A stretch of 15,424 nt of DNA from contig DAICZO010000300.1 of the NCBI GenBank assembly GCA_027311125.1, positions 1 through 15,424 of the forward strand. The letters are read 5' to 3'. Under the pieces are notes generated by a model. The model ran no database searches, was not told where the DNA came from, and was given only the letters and a program-made list of their open reading frames with translations. A program made the position numbers and the translations under genes. Positions within the stretch are counted from its first letter, which is position 1; the number at the start of each line of letters is the position of its first letter. This DNA comes from Acidobacteriaceae bacterium. Its GTDB lineage: Bacteria; Acidobacteriota; Terriglobia; Terriglobales; Acidobacteriaceae. Positions 1 to 7,440 of this stretch are shown here, in pieces.

Positions 1-1
1 C

Positions 2-427
2 GTCTTCGCCTTCCCGGACCGCCTCACTGGCCCCGGTTGCGCAGGTAATCCCGTCAAATCCGTCAGCCCATCCAATCGCCAATACGTCAACACCAGTTGC
101 TTCGCCTTTCCCGCCTTCGATCCCGTCACCGGCCTTACTCACCTCGGCAACGCTGGACGCAACTCCATCATCGGTCCACGCCTTACCGATTTCGACAGCT
201 CACTCGTCAAGGACACCAAGATCCCGCGCATCTCCGAGACCTTCAATCTCCAGTTCCGCGCCGAAGTCTTCAATGTCCTCAACCATGTCAACTACGCCAC
301 ACCACCCAAATCCGGTTCTCTGCTCTTCAACCAGTCCGGCGGCTCCCTCAGCTCGGGTGGAGTTTTGGTCGGCCCAACTGCCTCCAGCAGTCGCCAAACC
401 CAATTCGCACTCAAAGTTATCTTCTAG
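2..427 (+). CDS. TonB-dependent receptor (Oar-like), C-terminal fragment
   Basis: Reading frame 2 is open from the left edge to a TAG at 425-427, giving the last 141 residues of a longer protein; the start lies outside the window. The text contains LGNAGRNSIIGPR, then SETFNLQFRAEVFNVLNHVNY, and ends in QTQFALKVIF with a terminal Phe. These are hallmarks of the end of the outer-membrane beta-barrel in the large Oar-like TonB-dependent receptors that are numerous in Acidobacteriota; the final aromatic residue fits the barrel-assembly signal. The full protein would sit in the outer membrane and import a ligand, often a glycan breakdown product, using TonB energy; the substrate cannot be told from this part. 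A strong terminator follows 21 bases after the stop, so the gene ends its transcript here. The family call is from recognition of motifs, not from a search. Confidence 0.85.
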   Translation, partial: VFAFPDRLTGPGCAGNPVKSVSPSNRQYVNTSCFAFPAFDPVTGLTHLGNAGRNSIIGPRLTDFDSSLVKDTKIPRISETFNLQFRAEVFNVLNHVNYATPPKSGSLLFNQSGGSLSSGGVLVGPTASSSRQTQFALKVIF

Positions 428-448
428 CCTTCCTTGAACCTCAAACGA

Positions 449-490
449 CCCCATCTCAAGCATTGGCTATGTGCTTGAGATGGGGTTTTC
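449..490 (+). terminator. Rho-independent terminator after the TonB receptor
   Basis: A perfect 14-bp stem (449-462 with 472-485, arms CCCCATCTCAAGCA and its complement) closes a 9-base loop and is followed at once by TTTTC at 486-490. It lies 21 bases past the receptor stop codon on the same strand. Confidence 0.9.
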
Positions 491-837
491 TGCGCTATGC
501 TGTCGTCTTTATTCGTTACCCAGTCTCCTTACTCTCAGTGGTGTCCCCCGGAACAACGGTCAGCTCAAAACGTTGAGCGTTCAACCCTTCCGCTACACCC
601 TCAAACCTGTCATCACGTTCCCGGCCGCCACAATCGTCTACCGCCGAATCCCACACCTGTGCACCCTACCCAAGCACGATCCATATACTCGCGCAAAAAA
701 TACCAGGCTCAGCGCACTCGCTAAGCCCGGCTTGTTTTCATGCGTCCGTTCACGACAGACGATGCCTGTATATACCTGACATCATCACATGGCAGCAGCG
801 CCCTGCGACACCACCGTGGACCCCGTGCGATAAGCTT
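491..837. other. Convergent intergenic stretch without a credible gene
   Basis: About 350 bases lie between the terminator of the plus-strand receptor and the stop of the minus-strand gene at 838. Short open frames on both strands lack a ribosome binding site, and their translations are rich in Arg, Pro and Ser with no domain I recognise. The stretch holds the minus-strand terminator at 695-731 and a perfect 6-bp hairpin (GCTCAA, loop AACG, TTGAGC at 563-578) with no T-run on either side. I see nothing else. Confidence 0.6.
695..731 (-). terminator. Rho-independent terminator of the ThuA-like gene
   Basis: Read on the minus strand, bases 731 to 702 form a stem with core GGCUUAGCG, loop AGUG, CGCUGAGCC, extended outward by G-U and C-G pairs to about 13 bp, then a run of six T (695-700 are A on the plus strand). 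The mismatch C710/A723 seen on the plus strand becomes a U-G pair on the minus strand, which fixes the direction. It lies 107 bases beyond the stop at 838, so this transcript would have a long 3' tail. Confidence 0.7.
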
Positions 838-1644
838 CTACTCTGGTTGGCTCACCGACCACAGTAACGCGGCACGGAACAACGCCAGCCCCTCCGGCCT
901 CAGGTGCTCAAACGTATCCGAGTACAGAAAGAAGCCCAGCCGACGCGCTGGTGCCTGAAACTCCCATCGCATCGTAGCTCCCTTTTCATACGCAAACTCT
1001 GCTGCCTTGTCTTCTTCCCCCCGCACCAGCGCAACGACGATCGCTGCGGGCTCCGGCTTGCCCCAGTTCATCCGTACATGCTCGTCGTCCAGCACGTGCT
1101 GCGTCCCGGCAGATAGCCCCGCGGCCAGCGGATGCGGAGCGTTTACCACCCACACCAGTCGCTGTTTTTCCATTGTGCCTGTATCTACATCTGTCTTCAG
1201 GCCGGTCATCCCCAGATCAGGCAGTAGATCATTCTCAAACGTAATCAATGGAACCGCTACATCCTTGTACTTCGCCCCAACATCCAGTGCATCCACACTC
1301 TCCGAGATCAGGATCAAGTCCTTCCCCTGCGTCAGGCTTACCGGCGAGTACTCATCCGTCTCCGTCACGATAAACCCCAGCGAACTCAGATAGGTCATCA
1401 CCTTCTCGTCGTTGCTACGCTGTGTCTTCATCATCGCCAACCGAGCCGGATCAATGGGGACCGCAGCCAGCGTCTTTTCCAGCTTGGTACGGTTGTAAAC
1501 GTACAAGACTTTTTTGCCACGAGCCGCCTCAGTATTCGGCTCAGCCGCCCTTACCCGCTCAGCATGGCCCAGTAAAACGAACATCAAGGCCATCACGCAA
1601 AAGCGTCTTGCTTCGTACAGACCAATTCCACGTCGCATCTCCAT
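838..1644 (-). CDS. Secreted protein with ThuA/class I amidotransferase-like domain
   Basis: The 268-residue product starts at the ATG at 1644, chosen because AGAGGGGG (1654-1661) sits 9 bases upstream; a longer in-frame start at 1683 lacks this, and a second ATG at 1638 is too far from it. Residues 1-34 look like a signal peptide (basic start, hydrophobic VMALMFVLLG, possible cut near VRA-AEP), so the protein should be exported. The rest has a flavodoxin-like/GATase-like pattern: KKVLYVYN at 44-51, a helix ending SSLGFIVTETDE, then KDLILISESV at 108-117, VPLITFENDLLPDLGMTG at 131-148, HPLAAGLSAG at 171-180 and a closing APARRLGFFLYSD..EGLALFRAALLW. I recall this pattern from an unnamed extracellular domain attached to carbohydrate-binding or PKD modules in other bacteria; here it stands alone. 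No nucleophilic Cys is seen at the elbow (ISES), so amidotransferase activity is unlikely. Function unknown, possibly ligand binding. Confidence 0.75.
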   Translation of the reverse strand: MEMRRGIGLYEARRFCVMALMFVLLGHAERVRAAEPNTEAARGKKVLYVYNRTKLEKTLAAVPIDPARLAMMKTQRSNDEKVMTYLSSLGFIVTETDEYSPVSLTQGKDLILISESVDALDVGAKYKDVAVPLITFENDLLPDLGMTGLKTDVDTGTMEKQRLVWVVNAPHPLAAGLSAGTQHVLDDEHVRMNWGKPEPAAIVVALVRGEEDKAAEFAYEKGATMRWEFQAPARRLGFFLYSDTFEHLRPEGLALFRAALLWSVSQPE

Positions 1645-1686
1645 CACTCGTATCCCCCTCTGGTTGCCAACCCCTCGTTGCAAGCA

Positions 1687-1724
1687 AACGGCGGCGGGAG
1701 TGGATGTGTCCCCCCGCCGCCGTT
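1687..1724 (-). terminator. GC-rich hairpin, probable terminator of the Cache-like gene
   Basis: A perfect 12-bp stem (AACGGCGGCGGG at 1687-1698 with its complement at 1713-1724) encloses 14 bases. On the minus strand it comes 54 bases after the stop at 1779 and is followed by the broken T tract TTTGCTT. It ends 25 bases before the ribosome binding site of the next minus-strand gene, so it may attenuate rather than fully stop transcription. Confidence 0.6.
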
Positions 1725-1778
1725 CGCACGTTCCCAGCGCTACGCTGGCCCGCGTAACACTCGGACATCACAACCGCA

Positions 1779-2312
1779 CTAGTGTGCGGCACCCCAAAGC
1801 GCAGCTTCGTTCGGTAGCTTCGCCCGCATCTCGTCGCGCACCTGGTCGGCAATCTTGGCCAAAGCCACCTTGTCCTCGCCTTTTTTATAGTTGAATACCA
1901 CCCCCAGCGCGCCAATCGTCTTGCCCGACTGGTCCAACAGGATCAACTCGTCCTCAAAGTGCTTTCCCGTGGAGTTCAGCTCCAGGTTGCTCTTTCCAGT
2001 ACGGATACAGCGCTCATCGTCCTCATCGCCTATCTTTCCGATACGCCCGAAGTTCGATGCTACGATCAGGTTCTTGTGTCCGGGAGGCGTCGCATGAATC
2101 GCAATCAGAATGACCTCAGGATGTTTCGCTAGAGCCTCTTCCACCAGTTGTTGCGCATATGGGGCCGCCTTCGTATACGTCGGATCCATCTCCTTCGAAT
2201 CGACTTTGCGCATCCCCGCAATCGCTTGTTCCCGTGTCTCCTGTGCCAGCAAAGGCGCCACACAAAGTGCCGCCAGCGCTGCTATTCCCATCATGCGAGC
2301 TACATCTCTCAT
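1779..2312 (-). CDS. Secreted small protein, Cache/PAS-like periplasmic domain
   Basis: The 177-residue product starts at the ATG at 2312, preceded by GGGGAGAGAAG as ribosome binding site. Residues 1-24 form a clear signal peptide (MMGIAALAALCVAPLLAQ, cut near LLAQ-ET), so the protein acts outside the cytoplasm. The mature part has a long helix (TYTKAAPYAQQLVEEALAKH), strand VILIAIHAT, a polar loop with IVASNFGRIGKIGDEDDERC, strand DELILLDQSGKTIGALGVVF and a C-terminal helix. The combination of residues such as LIVASN and ILLDQSGKTIGALGVVF resembles single-domain Cache/PAS sensor folds, which bind small ligands. That is a guess from pattern only; there is no attached kinase or chemotaxis domain and no membrane segment. 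It is followed on the same strand by the ThuA-like secreted protein, 134 bases away with a hairpin between. A stable hypothetical-protein label would also be fair. Confidence 0.75.
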   Translation of the reverse strand: MRDVARMMGIAALAALCVAPLLAQETREQAIAGMRKVDSKEMDPTYTKAAPYAQQLVEEALAKHPEVILIAIHATPPGHKNLIVASNFGRIGKIGDEDDERCIRTGKSNLELNSTGKHFEDELILLDQSGKTIGALGVVFNYKKGEDKVALAKIADQVRDEMRAKLPNEAALWGAAH

Positions 2313-2528
2313 CTTCTCTCCCCATCTGCTTTACGACACGTTGTGGTACTGCGTTATGGATCGGTGCGCCGTCCGGAACCTCGTCTGCTCATCCCTGCCC
2401 GGCGTACCCAGCTTATCTGCCCTATTCAAGATTGCTTGTACAGATGAGTAACGTCTGAAACTGGAATGAAATTGCATTCATCAGCCCGCTCTGCCCGGAA
2501 TTCAAGCCATGCGATACTTAATCCTGAC
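2313..2528. other. Divergent promoter region between Cache-like gene and pyrH
   Basis: These 216 bases must carry the outward-facing promoters of both flanking genes. I could not pick out a convincing -35/-10 pair for either. A small inverted repeat (GAATG, six bases, CATTC) lies near 2464-2480 upstream of pyrH. No gene is visible. Confidence 0.4.
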
Positions 2529-3233
2529 ATGTACAAAAGAGTCCTCCTCAAGATCTCGGGTGAAGCCCTCGCCGCTGGCAAAGGCTTCGGTATTGATTCT
2601 GTCTTCATCCACCAAATCGCCGAAGAAATCGCCTCTGTCCACGCGCTCGGCTGCGAGATCGGTATCGTCGTAGGCGGCGGAAACTTCTTCCGCGGCGTCG
2701 CCCAGCAAGCCATCGACATGGATCGTGTCGCCGCCGATCACATGGGCATGCTCTCCACAGTCATCAACTCCATCGCACTGCAGGACGCCATCGAGAAGCG
2801 TGGCCTCTTCTGCCGTGTCATGTCCGCCATCGCAATGCACCAGGTCACCGAGCCCTACATCCGTCGCCGTGCCATGCGTCATCTCGAAAAAGGCCGCATC
2901 GTCATCTTCGCCGCAGGCACCGGAAATCCCTTCTTTTCCACCGATACTGCCGCCAGCCTTCGCGCCATGGAGATCAAGGCCGACATCCTTCTCAAGGCAA
3001 CCTCCGTCGACGGGGTCTACACCGCCGACCCCAAAACCGATCCCTCCGCCACCAAACTCGACAAAATCACCTACTCCGACATCCTCCGCCTCAACCTCCG
3101 CGTCATGGACCAGACCGCCGTATCTCTCTGCAAAGACAACAACATGCCTATGATGGTCTTCAGTATGCGCGAGCGCGGAAACATCGTCCGTGTCTGCAAC
3201 GGCGAGCAACTAGGCTCCCTCGTCACCGCCTGA
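2529..3233 (+). CDS. pyrH: UMP kinase (uridylate kinase)
   Basis: This cytoplasmic enzyme phosphorylates UMP to UDP with ATP in pyrimidine nucleotide synthesis. The 234-residue product has the normal bacterial length and all the expected blocks: KISGEAL at 8-14, GIVVGGGNFFRG at 45-56, DRVAADHMGMLSTVINSIAL at 65-84, GTGNPFFSTDTAASLRA at 130-146, ADILLKATSVDGVYTADP at 151-168 and LRVMDQTAV with NMPMMVFSM near the end. The ATG at 2529 is chosen because UMP kinases begin a few residues before the first strand (here MYKRVLLKISGE); an in-frame ATG at 2466 would add 21 residues of unconvincing sequence. No Shine-Dalgarno sequence is visible before either start. In many bacteria pyrH follows rpsB and tsf and precedes frr; here its neighbours are a divergent secreted protein and a membrane acyltransferase, so it appears to be transcribed alone. 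Confidence 0.97.
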   Translation: MYKRVLLKISGEALAAGKGFGIDSVFIHQIAEEIASVHALGCEIGIVVGGGNFFRGVAQQAIDMDRVAADHMGMLSTVINSIALQDAIEKRGLFCRVMSAIAMHQVTEPYIRRRAMRHLEKGRIVIFAAGTGNPFFSTDTAASLRAMEIKADILLKATSVDGVYTADPKTDPSATKLDKITYSDILRLNLRVMDQTAVSLCKDNNMPMMVFSMRERGNIVRVCNGEQLGSLVTA

Positions 3234-3300
3234 TCACGATCATCGCCCCCCACCGCCAACACGACCTGCCATGACAACGCGTCAAATCTTTCCAAACCGC

Positions 3301-3347
3301 GTTAGATACATTAGCAACCCGCTCGCATCCAACAACTAGGATCTAAC
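3301..3347 (+). repeat. 7-bp inverted repeat overlapping the acyltransferase RBS
   Basis: GTTAGAT at 3301-3307 is complementary to ATCTAAC at 3341-3347, separated by 33 bases. The right arm overlaps the candidate ribosome binding site AGGAT (3338-3342), 9 bases before the GTG start at 3352. A stem here could hide the site, but 7 bp with a long loop is weak and may be chance. Confidence 0.3.
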
Positions 3348-3351
3348 CCGA

Positions 3352-4554
3352 GTGACACCCCCAACCCTCATCGCGCCGGTAGAACTCCGCTCTCCATCCG
3401 ATCTGCCGTCCCCGGCTCCAAAGCCTGTCCGCAAGCCGGCCCTTCCCGCCCTCACCGGAATCCGCACGCTGCTGGCTATCTTCATCATTCTCTTCCACTT
3501 CACCCCGCCTCACCTGGGCTTGCTCTACCCCATCATCGATAACGCCTACGTCTTCGTTGGCTTCTTCTTCCTTATCTCCGGCTTCATCCTCACCTACAAC
3601 TACGCAGACCGCGCCACTACCCTCAGCAAACGCGACTTCTGGTTGGCACGCTTCTCCCGTCTCTACCCCATCTACATCCTCGTCCTCGCCATATCCGTCC
3701 ACATGCTCCACGACGAATGGTCTTCCCGTTCCCATGCCGAATTCTGGCAAGGAGTCATCCTCACTCCGTTTCTGCTTCAGGGCTGGAGCCCCACCCTCGC
3801 CACCTTTGGCAATACAGTCGCCTGGACCCTCTCGTGTGAGGTGATGTTCTACCTCGATTTCACCTTCCTCCTCTATGCCTGGGCCACTCGAGCCCACTGG
3901 CTCAACACGCCCGTCCGCCTCATCGCCCTCATCTTCGCTCTCTGGGCCTTTGGACTCGTCCCCCACCTGCTCTATACCATCTTCAATCCCGACCATCTGG
4001 CCGCCCCCGCTGATCGTTACACCTCTACCTATCTGCTCCGCTTCCTCAAATACACCCCCCCGCCCTACGTCTGCACCTTCCTCGTCGGGGTCTCTCTCGC
4101 GAAGCTTCACCCCTTGCTGCCGTTCACGCCACGTCAGCGTTTCTTCGTTGCGGCCATAGCGCTTACGCTGCTCGGCCTCTTCTTCTACACAGGAGCAGTC
4201 AACCACACGCCGTACCTCTTCCTGCATGGAGGGCTGCTCGTCCCGCTCTTCAGTCTGCTCATCCTCGGTCTCGCTGGCCCAAATCCCATCTCCAGTCTCT
4301 TCTCCATTCGACCGCTGGTTCTGCTTGGCGAAGCCACCTTCGCGCTCTATCTGCTCCACTTCAACGTCTACATCCTGCTCCACACCTACCACATCCCCGA
4401 TCGTCTCCATCTCACCTGGCTCGACCCCTGGCTCTCCTATGCAGCCTTGCTGACTCTTGCCTATCTCGCTTATCGCTTTGTTGAAAACCCCGCCCGCATC
4501 GCCATCCTCACGCGCTTTAGTCGCAAGCCCAAACCAGCTAACATCTCCATTTGA
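3352..4554 (+). CDS. Membrane acyltransferase, OafA/YrhL type (acyltransferase 3 family)
   Basis: The 400-residue product is a multi-span inner-membrane protein of the acyltransferase 3 family, whose members transfer acetyl or other acyl groups to sugars of O-antigen, exopolysaccharide, peptidoglycan or small molecules. After a Pro-rich N-terminus (about 30 residues) comes LTGIRTLLAIFIILFHF, with the family's Arg-x10-His pair at R38 and H49. Then follow FVGFFFLISGFILTYNY, an Arg-rich loop (FWLARFSRLYPIYILV), several hydrophobic spans, PLVLLGEATFALYLLHF and a final span ending in YRFVENPARI, all typical of the family. The start is GTG at 3352, with AGGAT 9 bases upstream; no other good start lies before the first membrane span. 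No glycan gene cluster surrounds it, so the acceptor is unknown. It is 118 bases downstream of pyrH with no T-tailed hairpin in between, so read-through from pyrH is possible. Confidence 0.92.
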   Translation: MTPPTLIAPVELRSPSDLPSPAPKPVRKPALPALTGIRTLLAIFIILFHFTPPHLGLLYPIIDNAYVFVGFFFLISGFILTYNYADRATTLSKRDFWLARFSRLYPIYILVLAISVHMLHDEWSSRSHAEFWQGVILTPFLLQGWSPTLATFGNTVAWTLSCEVMFYLDFTFLLYAWATRAHWLNTPVRLIALIFALWAFGLVPHLLYTIFNPDHLAAPADRYTSTYLLRFLKYTPPPYVCTFLVGVSLAKLHPLLPFTPRQRFFVAAIALTLLGLFFYTGAVNHTPYLFLHGGLLVPLFSLLILGLAGPNPISSLFSIRPLVLLGEATFALYLLHFNVYILLHTYHIPDRLHLTWLDPWLSYAALLTLAYLAYRFVENPARIAILTRFSRKPKPANISI

Positions 4555-4767
4555 TTTCCCGCCCCACAGTCAAACCACCGCTCGACATGAGCGACTTTCT
4601 GCGAGCGTCTTGACGGTACTTAGCTCATCAACAGGGCAGCCTGGGCGTTGACACGAGCACGTGTAGCAAGCATCGCGCCGAAGCAGGGCATAGCCAAGCA
4701 GTCTCCACCGCTCCAGCAACGGCTCTGGCATTCTCCGAGACCCCAGCCGACTCTCTGCCAGGCAACA
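4555..4767. other. Convergent intergenic stretch
   Basis: These 213 bases lie between the stop of the acyltransferase and the shared terminator. Two TTGACA/TTGACG-like hexamers occur (near 4611 and 4649) without a matching -10 box. I see no gene or RNA here. Confidence 0.4.
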
Positions 4768-4793
4768 AAAAGCCCCGCATCAGCGGGGCTTTT
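4768..4793. terminator. Bidirectional rho-independent terminator between convergent genes
   Basis: Arms AAAAGCCCCGC (4768-4778) and GCGGGGCTTTT (4783-4793) form a perfect 11-bp hairpin with loop ATCA. The plus strand ends in TTTT, and the minus strand reads TTTTTG after the stem. It lies 20 bases beyond the stop of the propeller lipoprotein at 4813, and 214 bases beyond the acyltransferase stop, so it can stop transcripts from both sides and is most clearly the end of the lipoprotein cluster. Confidence 0.93.
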
Positions 4794-4812
4794 CGGTCGA
4801 TTACTGCTTCAA

Positions 4813-6018
4813 CTATGGCTGAACAATCTGCGAAGCATGAGCGCCGTTTGGCACCGTGACCGCGCACGTCGGGAATCCAGCAGCAGGGAAGGGCGTGTTC
4901 TGAATATCCGTCAAGCCACCGTTGTGCGGATCAAGTTGCAGACCCGAAACCGTGCCATCCAGATTGTTCGTCACATACGCATAAATGCCCAGTGCAGCCT
5001 CGATGGTCAAGCAAGTCGGTCCCGTGCGAACAGGCGACGACGCAGACCCTACGGACCCAGTCGGATTGCCTGTTGCCGTATCGATCGCATAGGCACTCAC
5101 CGTCGCAGCGTTGTAGTTCACCGTGTACAGATACTTGCCGCGAGGATCTACCGAAATGCCTACCGGAAACTGGCCAGTGGAGAAAGGCCCATTCACCATC
5201 GATTGCAGTGCGCCGCTCGACAACACAACCTTGCCGTACATCTGGTTGGTCGCTTCGTCCGTTACGTACAGAAACCGTGCCGTTGGCTCTTCCACCATGG
5301 CGCTTGGTACCGTACCCGCACTGAATCCCGTTGCTACCGTCTTACCAGCAACAGTCGAGATAACTGTTCCCGGTACTGGCGTCAGAGCGCCACTGGTAGG
5401 GTCCTGGGCAAAGCCAAGAATGGCTGCATTTGGTGTCGGTTCCTGGTCCAGAACGTAGACAAAATGATTGAAGTTGCTCGCAACCACTGAAATCGGATTG
5501 TTCCCGACCTTGACATCGGTCGCAGTCCCCAGCGAGTTGTCCGCATTGATCGGGAAGATCGTAACCCCGCCAGGACCAGGAGTCGCAGCCGAATAGCCTG
5601 TCTGGTAGGTATACGTCACATACAGAAACTTGCCCGCAGGATCGATCGCCGCTGCAGTCGGAAACGTACCAGTCGTCGGATACGTGTTTTTCGAGGTCAG
5701 TACGCCGCCATCGTTCACCGCAAACTCTTGAATCGTGGAGTCATCGTGGTTGACAACGTAAATGAACAAGCCATTCGGAGCGGCTGCCAGCGTCACCGGA
5801 TTGTTGCCCGCCGCAAACGGTGAACCCTTCACCTGCACCAACGTCCCGGTCAGGTAGTCAGCCGCGTAGGCATTCACGCCCCCCGGATGATCCTTGGAGG
5901 ACGTCACATACACATACGCAATCGTGTAGTCCAGAATGCTGCAGGACGTCAGTCCCAGCATCGTCCCCAGGCACAGCACCGAGCCTATTGTTTTCAAGCC
6001 TATCGTTCTGAAATTCAT
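4813..6018 (-). CDS. Lactonase-like beta-propeller lipoprotein, paralog 1 of 3
   Basis: This is the last gene of a three-paralog minus-strand cluster. The 401-residue product starts at ATG 6018, with AAGGAA 6 bases upstream; longer in-frame starts (up to 6051) lack this spacing. A lipoprotein signal peptide ends in LGLTSC, with the lipid-bearing Cys at residue 26, followed by Ser, so outer-membrane sorting is expected. The rest repeats blade-like units: YVYVTSS, GNNPVTLAAAPNGLFIYVVNHDDSTIQEFAV, PTAAAIDPAGKFLYVTYTY, GGVTIFPINADNSLG, PVGISVDPRGKYLYTVNYNAATVSAYAID and GPTCLTIEAALGIYAYVTNNLDGTVSGLQLD. This matches the seven-bladed YVTN/6-phosphogluconolactonase-like (lactonase) family. Family members in acidobacteria are mostly uncharacterised surface proteins, so the enzyme name should not be taken as a function. 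Closest relative in the window is the gene at 6104-7324. A bidirectional terminator follows directly. Confidence 0.88.
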   Translation of the reverse strand: MNFRTIGLKTIGSVLCLGTMLGLTSCSILDYTIAYVYVTSSKDHPGGVNAYAADYLTGTLVQVKGSPFAAGNNPVTLAAAPNGLFIYVVNHDDSTIQEFAVNDGGVLTSKNTYPTTGTFPTAAAIDPAGKFLYVTYTYQTGYSAATPGPGGVTIFPINADNSLGTATDVKVGNNPISVVASNFNHFVYVLDQEPTPNAAILGFAQDPTSGALTPVPGTVISTVAGKTVATGFSAGTVPSAMVEEPTARFLYVTDEATNQMYGKVVLSSGALQSMVNGPFSTGQFPVGISVDPRGKYLYTVNYNAATVSAYAIDTATGNPTGSVGSASSPVRTGPTCLTIEAALGIYAYVTNNLDGTVSGLQLDPHNGGLTDIQNTPFPAAGFPTCAVTVPNGAHASQIVQP

Positions 6019-6103
6019 AAACATTTCCTTCATCTCGGGAGCCTTCGCCACCCGCTCAAATCTGTCTAAACTACCTCAGCTACCTGCGCCCGTTGCTGCG
6101 GCT

Positions 6104-7324
6104 CTAGTGAGGGAATGCTGCGACGCTCACCAGGCACGTCGGCAACGTAGCCGAGCTGAAAGGATTGTTGATAATCTCCTTCAATGCTCCGGTGGTCGGG
6201 TTGATCTGCTCTCCCGTAACGGAATTGCTCAATGAATTCGATACAAACAAGTAGATTCCCTGGGCCGTCGTAGGATTGCTGACATGTGAGTTCGTCGTCA
6301 CGCACGTCGGGCCAGTTCCTGCCTGAGTACGCTGCGCTACGCCGGAGGGTGTAGGCTCCCCGTTCGCGCCGAAGGTGAATCCATCGATCGAACCTCCCAG
6401 GTAGTTCACCACGTAGAGGAACTTGCCCGTATAGTCGATCGTCAGTCCAACCGGCATCGCATCCGTCGTCGCAGTGCCGTTGGCCAGCACACTCGGCACG
6501 CCGTTCGACGCAATCGCATAGCCCACAACCTGATTTGCAACCGAGTCGGTCACATACAGATGCTGCCCGTTCGCGTCTTCTACAATTGCACTCGGCGACA
6601 GCCCGGACGCAAATCCCGTAGAAGCCACATTTCCAGCATTGATCGTCACGCCCGGCAGAGGAGTCAGCATTCCAGTCGTCGCATCGGCACTAAAGCCCAA
6701 TAGATTTGCAGACGTAGCGGCATCTTGCTCGATGACATAGACAAAATGGTTCGGGCTACTCGCTATAATCCCGACTGGATTGCGTCCGACATTCACAATG
6801 CTCGGAGAACCCAGCGAGTTGTCCGCATTGATAGGAAATACAGCTATACCACCAGGTCCCTGCAGTGCCGTCGTATACCCACCCTGATAGGTAAACGTCA
6901 CATACAGAAACTTGCCCTCAGGATCGACCGCTGCCGCAGTAGGATAGCTGGGAAGTGTTGCCGAACTCGTTCCCTTGCCCAGGTCATACGTCGTCTGCGG
7001 ATACAACTTGCCGTCCGTACCAATCGCAAATTCAACCACACTCGAATCGTCATGATGCACGACATACAGAAACTTGTTATTCGGTGTCGCTACCAGCGTG
7101 ATCGGGTTTCGCCCCCCCGAAGGGATGGGTGAGTCCGGCGTCTGTTGCAGCGTTCCCGTCTGGTAGTCGACCTCATACGCATTAATCAACCCGGGGTTGG
7201 CCTTGGCGGTCGTCATGTACACGTACGACACGGTGTAGTCGTGCGTACACGCCGTCATGCCAAAACCCATCGCGAGAGACAATATCGAGGCCAGTGCTCC
7301 GCGGCCCATCCTATTCAACGTCAT
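6104..7324 (-). CDS. Lactonase-like beta-propeller lipoprotein, paralog 2 of 3
   Basis: The 406-residue product starts at ATG 7324 (MTLNRMGRG), with GGAG 11 bases upstream and a weaker AAGAAG nearer; an upstream in-frame start at 7369 would place charged and Cys-containing residues before the signal peptide. The lipobox is GMTAC, with Cys at residue 26 as in both paralogs. Just after it both this protein and paralog 1 have DYT[VI][SA]YVY, and they share GRNPITLVATPNNKFLYVVHHDDSSVVEFAI, PTAAAVDPEGKFLYVTFTYQGGY, GPGGIAVFPINADNSLGSP, NPVGIIASSPNHFVYVIEQD and GPTCVTT in the same order, so the two are recent duplicates. Blade repeats predict a seven-bladed propeller anchored in the outer membrane. 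The gap to paralog 1 is 85 bases without a terminator, so co-transcription is likely. Substrate or partner unknown. Confidence 0.88.
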   Translation of the reverse strand: MTLNRMGRGALASILSLAMGFGMTACTHDYTVSYVYMTTAKANPGLINAYEVDYQTGTLQQTPDSPIPSGGRNPITLVATPNNKFLYVVHHDDSSVVEFAIGTDGKLYPQTTYDLGKGTSSATLPSYPTAAAVDPEGKFLYVTFTYQGGYTTALQGPGGIAVFPINADNSLGSPSIVNVGRNPVGIIASSPNHFVYVIEQDAATSANLLGFSADATTGMLTPLPGVTINAGNVASTGFASGLSPSAIVEDANGQHLYVTDSVANQVVGYAIASNGVPSVLANGTATTDAMPVGLTIDYTGKFLYVVNYLGGSIDGFTFGANGEPTPSGVAQRTQAGTGPTCVTTNSHVSNPTTAQGIYLFVSNSLSNSVTGEQINPTTGALKEIINNPFSSATLPTCLVSVAAFPH

Positions 7325-7440
7325 GCACTTCTTTACTCCGGGGCAATTCGTTTCCGCCCACTGTTTCATTCACAGTCTTCCAGCAAACTCACTACATATC
7401 CAATAAGTCCAACAACAGCACGCCAGCAACAGGCTCGCGC

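Noticed and set aside
563..578. GCTCAA-AACG-TTGAGC hairpin, considered as a terminator
   Set aside because: No T-run on either side, and better terminators for both flanking genes are present.
471..779. Short plus-strand frames in the gap after the TonB receptor
   Set aside because: The first begins inside the terminator hairpin; none has a ribosome binding site or recognisable domain.
2464..2480. GAATG..CATTC inverted repeat upstream of pyrH, considered as a pyrimidine-responsive leader
   Set aside because: Only 5 bp, no U-tract and no alternative structure recognised.
2502..3209. A 235-codon minus-strand frame opposite pyrH
   Set aside because: Asp/Gly-rich shadow of a well-identified housekeeping gene.
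3343..4410. A 355-codon minus-strand frame opposite the acyltransferase
   Set aside because: Extremely Glu/Gly/Asp-rich, the mirror of hydrophobic codons of the membrane protein; no start context.
4605..4670. TTGACA/TTGACG hexamers and an ACACG..CGTGT inverted repeat, considered as a promoter with operator for a plus-strand RNA
   Set aside because: No matching -10 box at proper spacing and no plausible product before the terminator at 4768.
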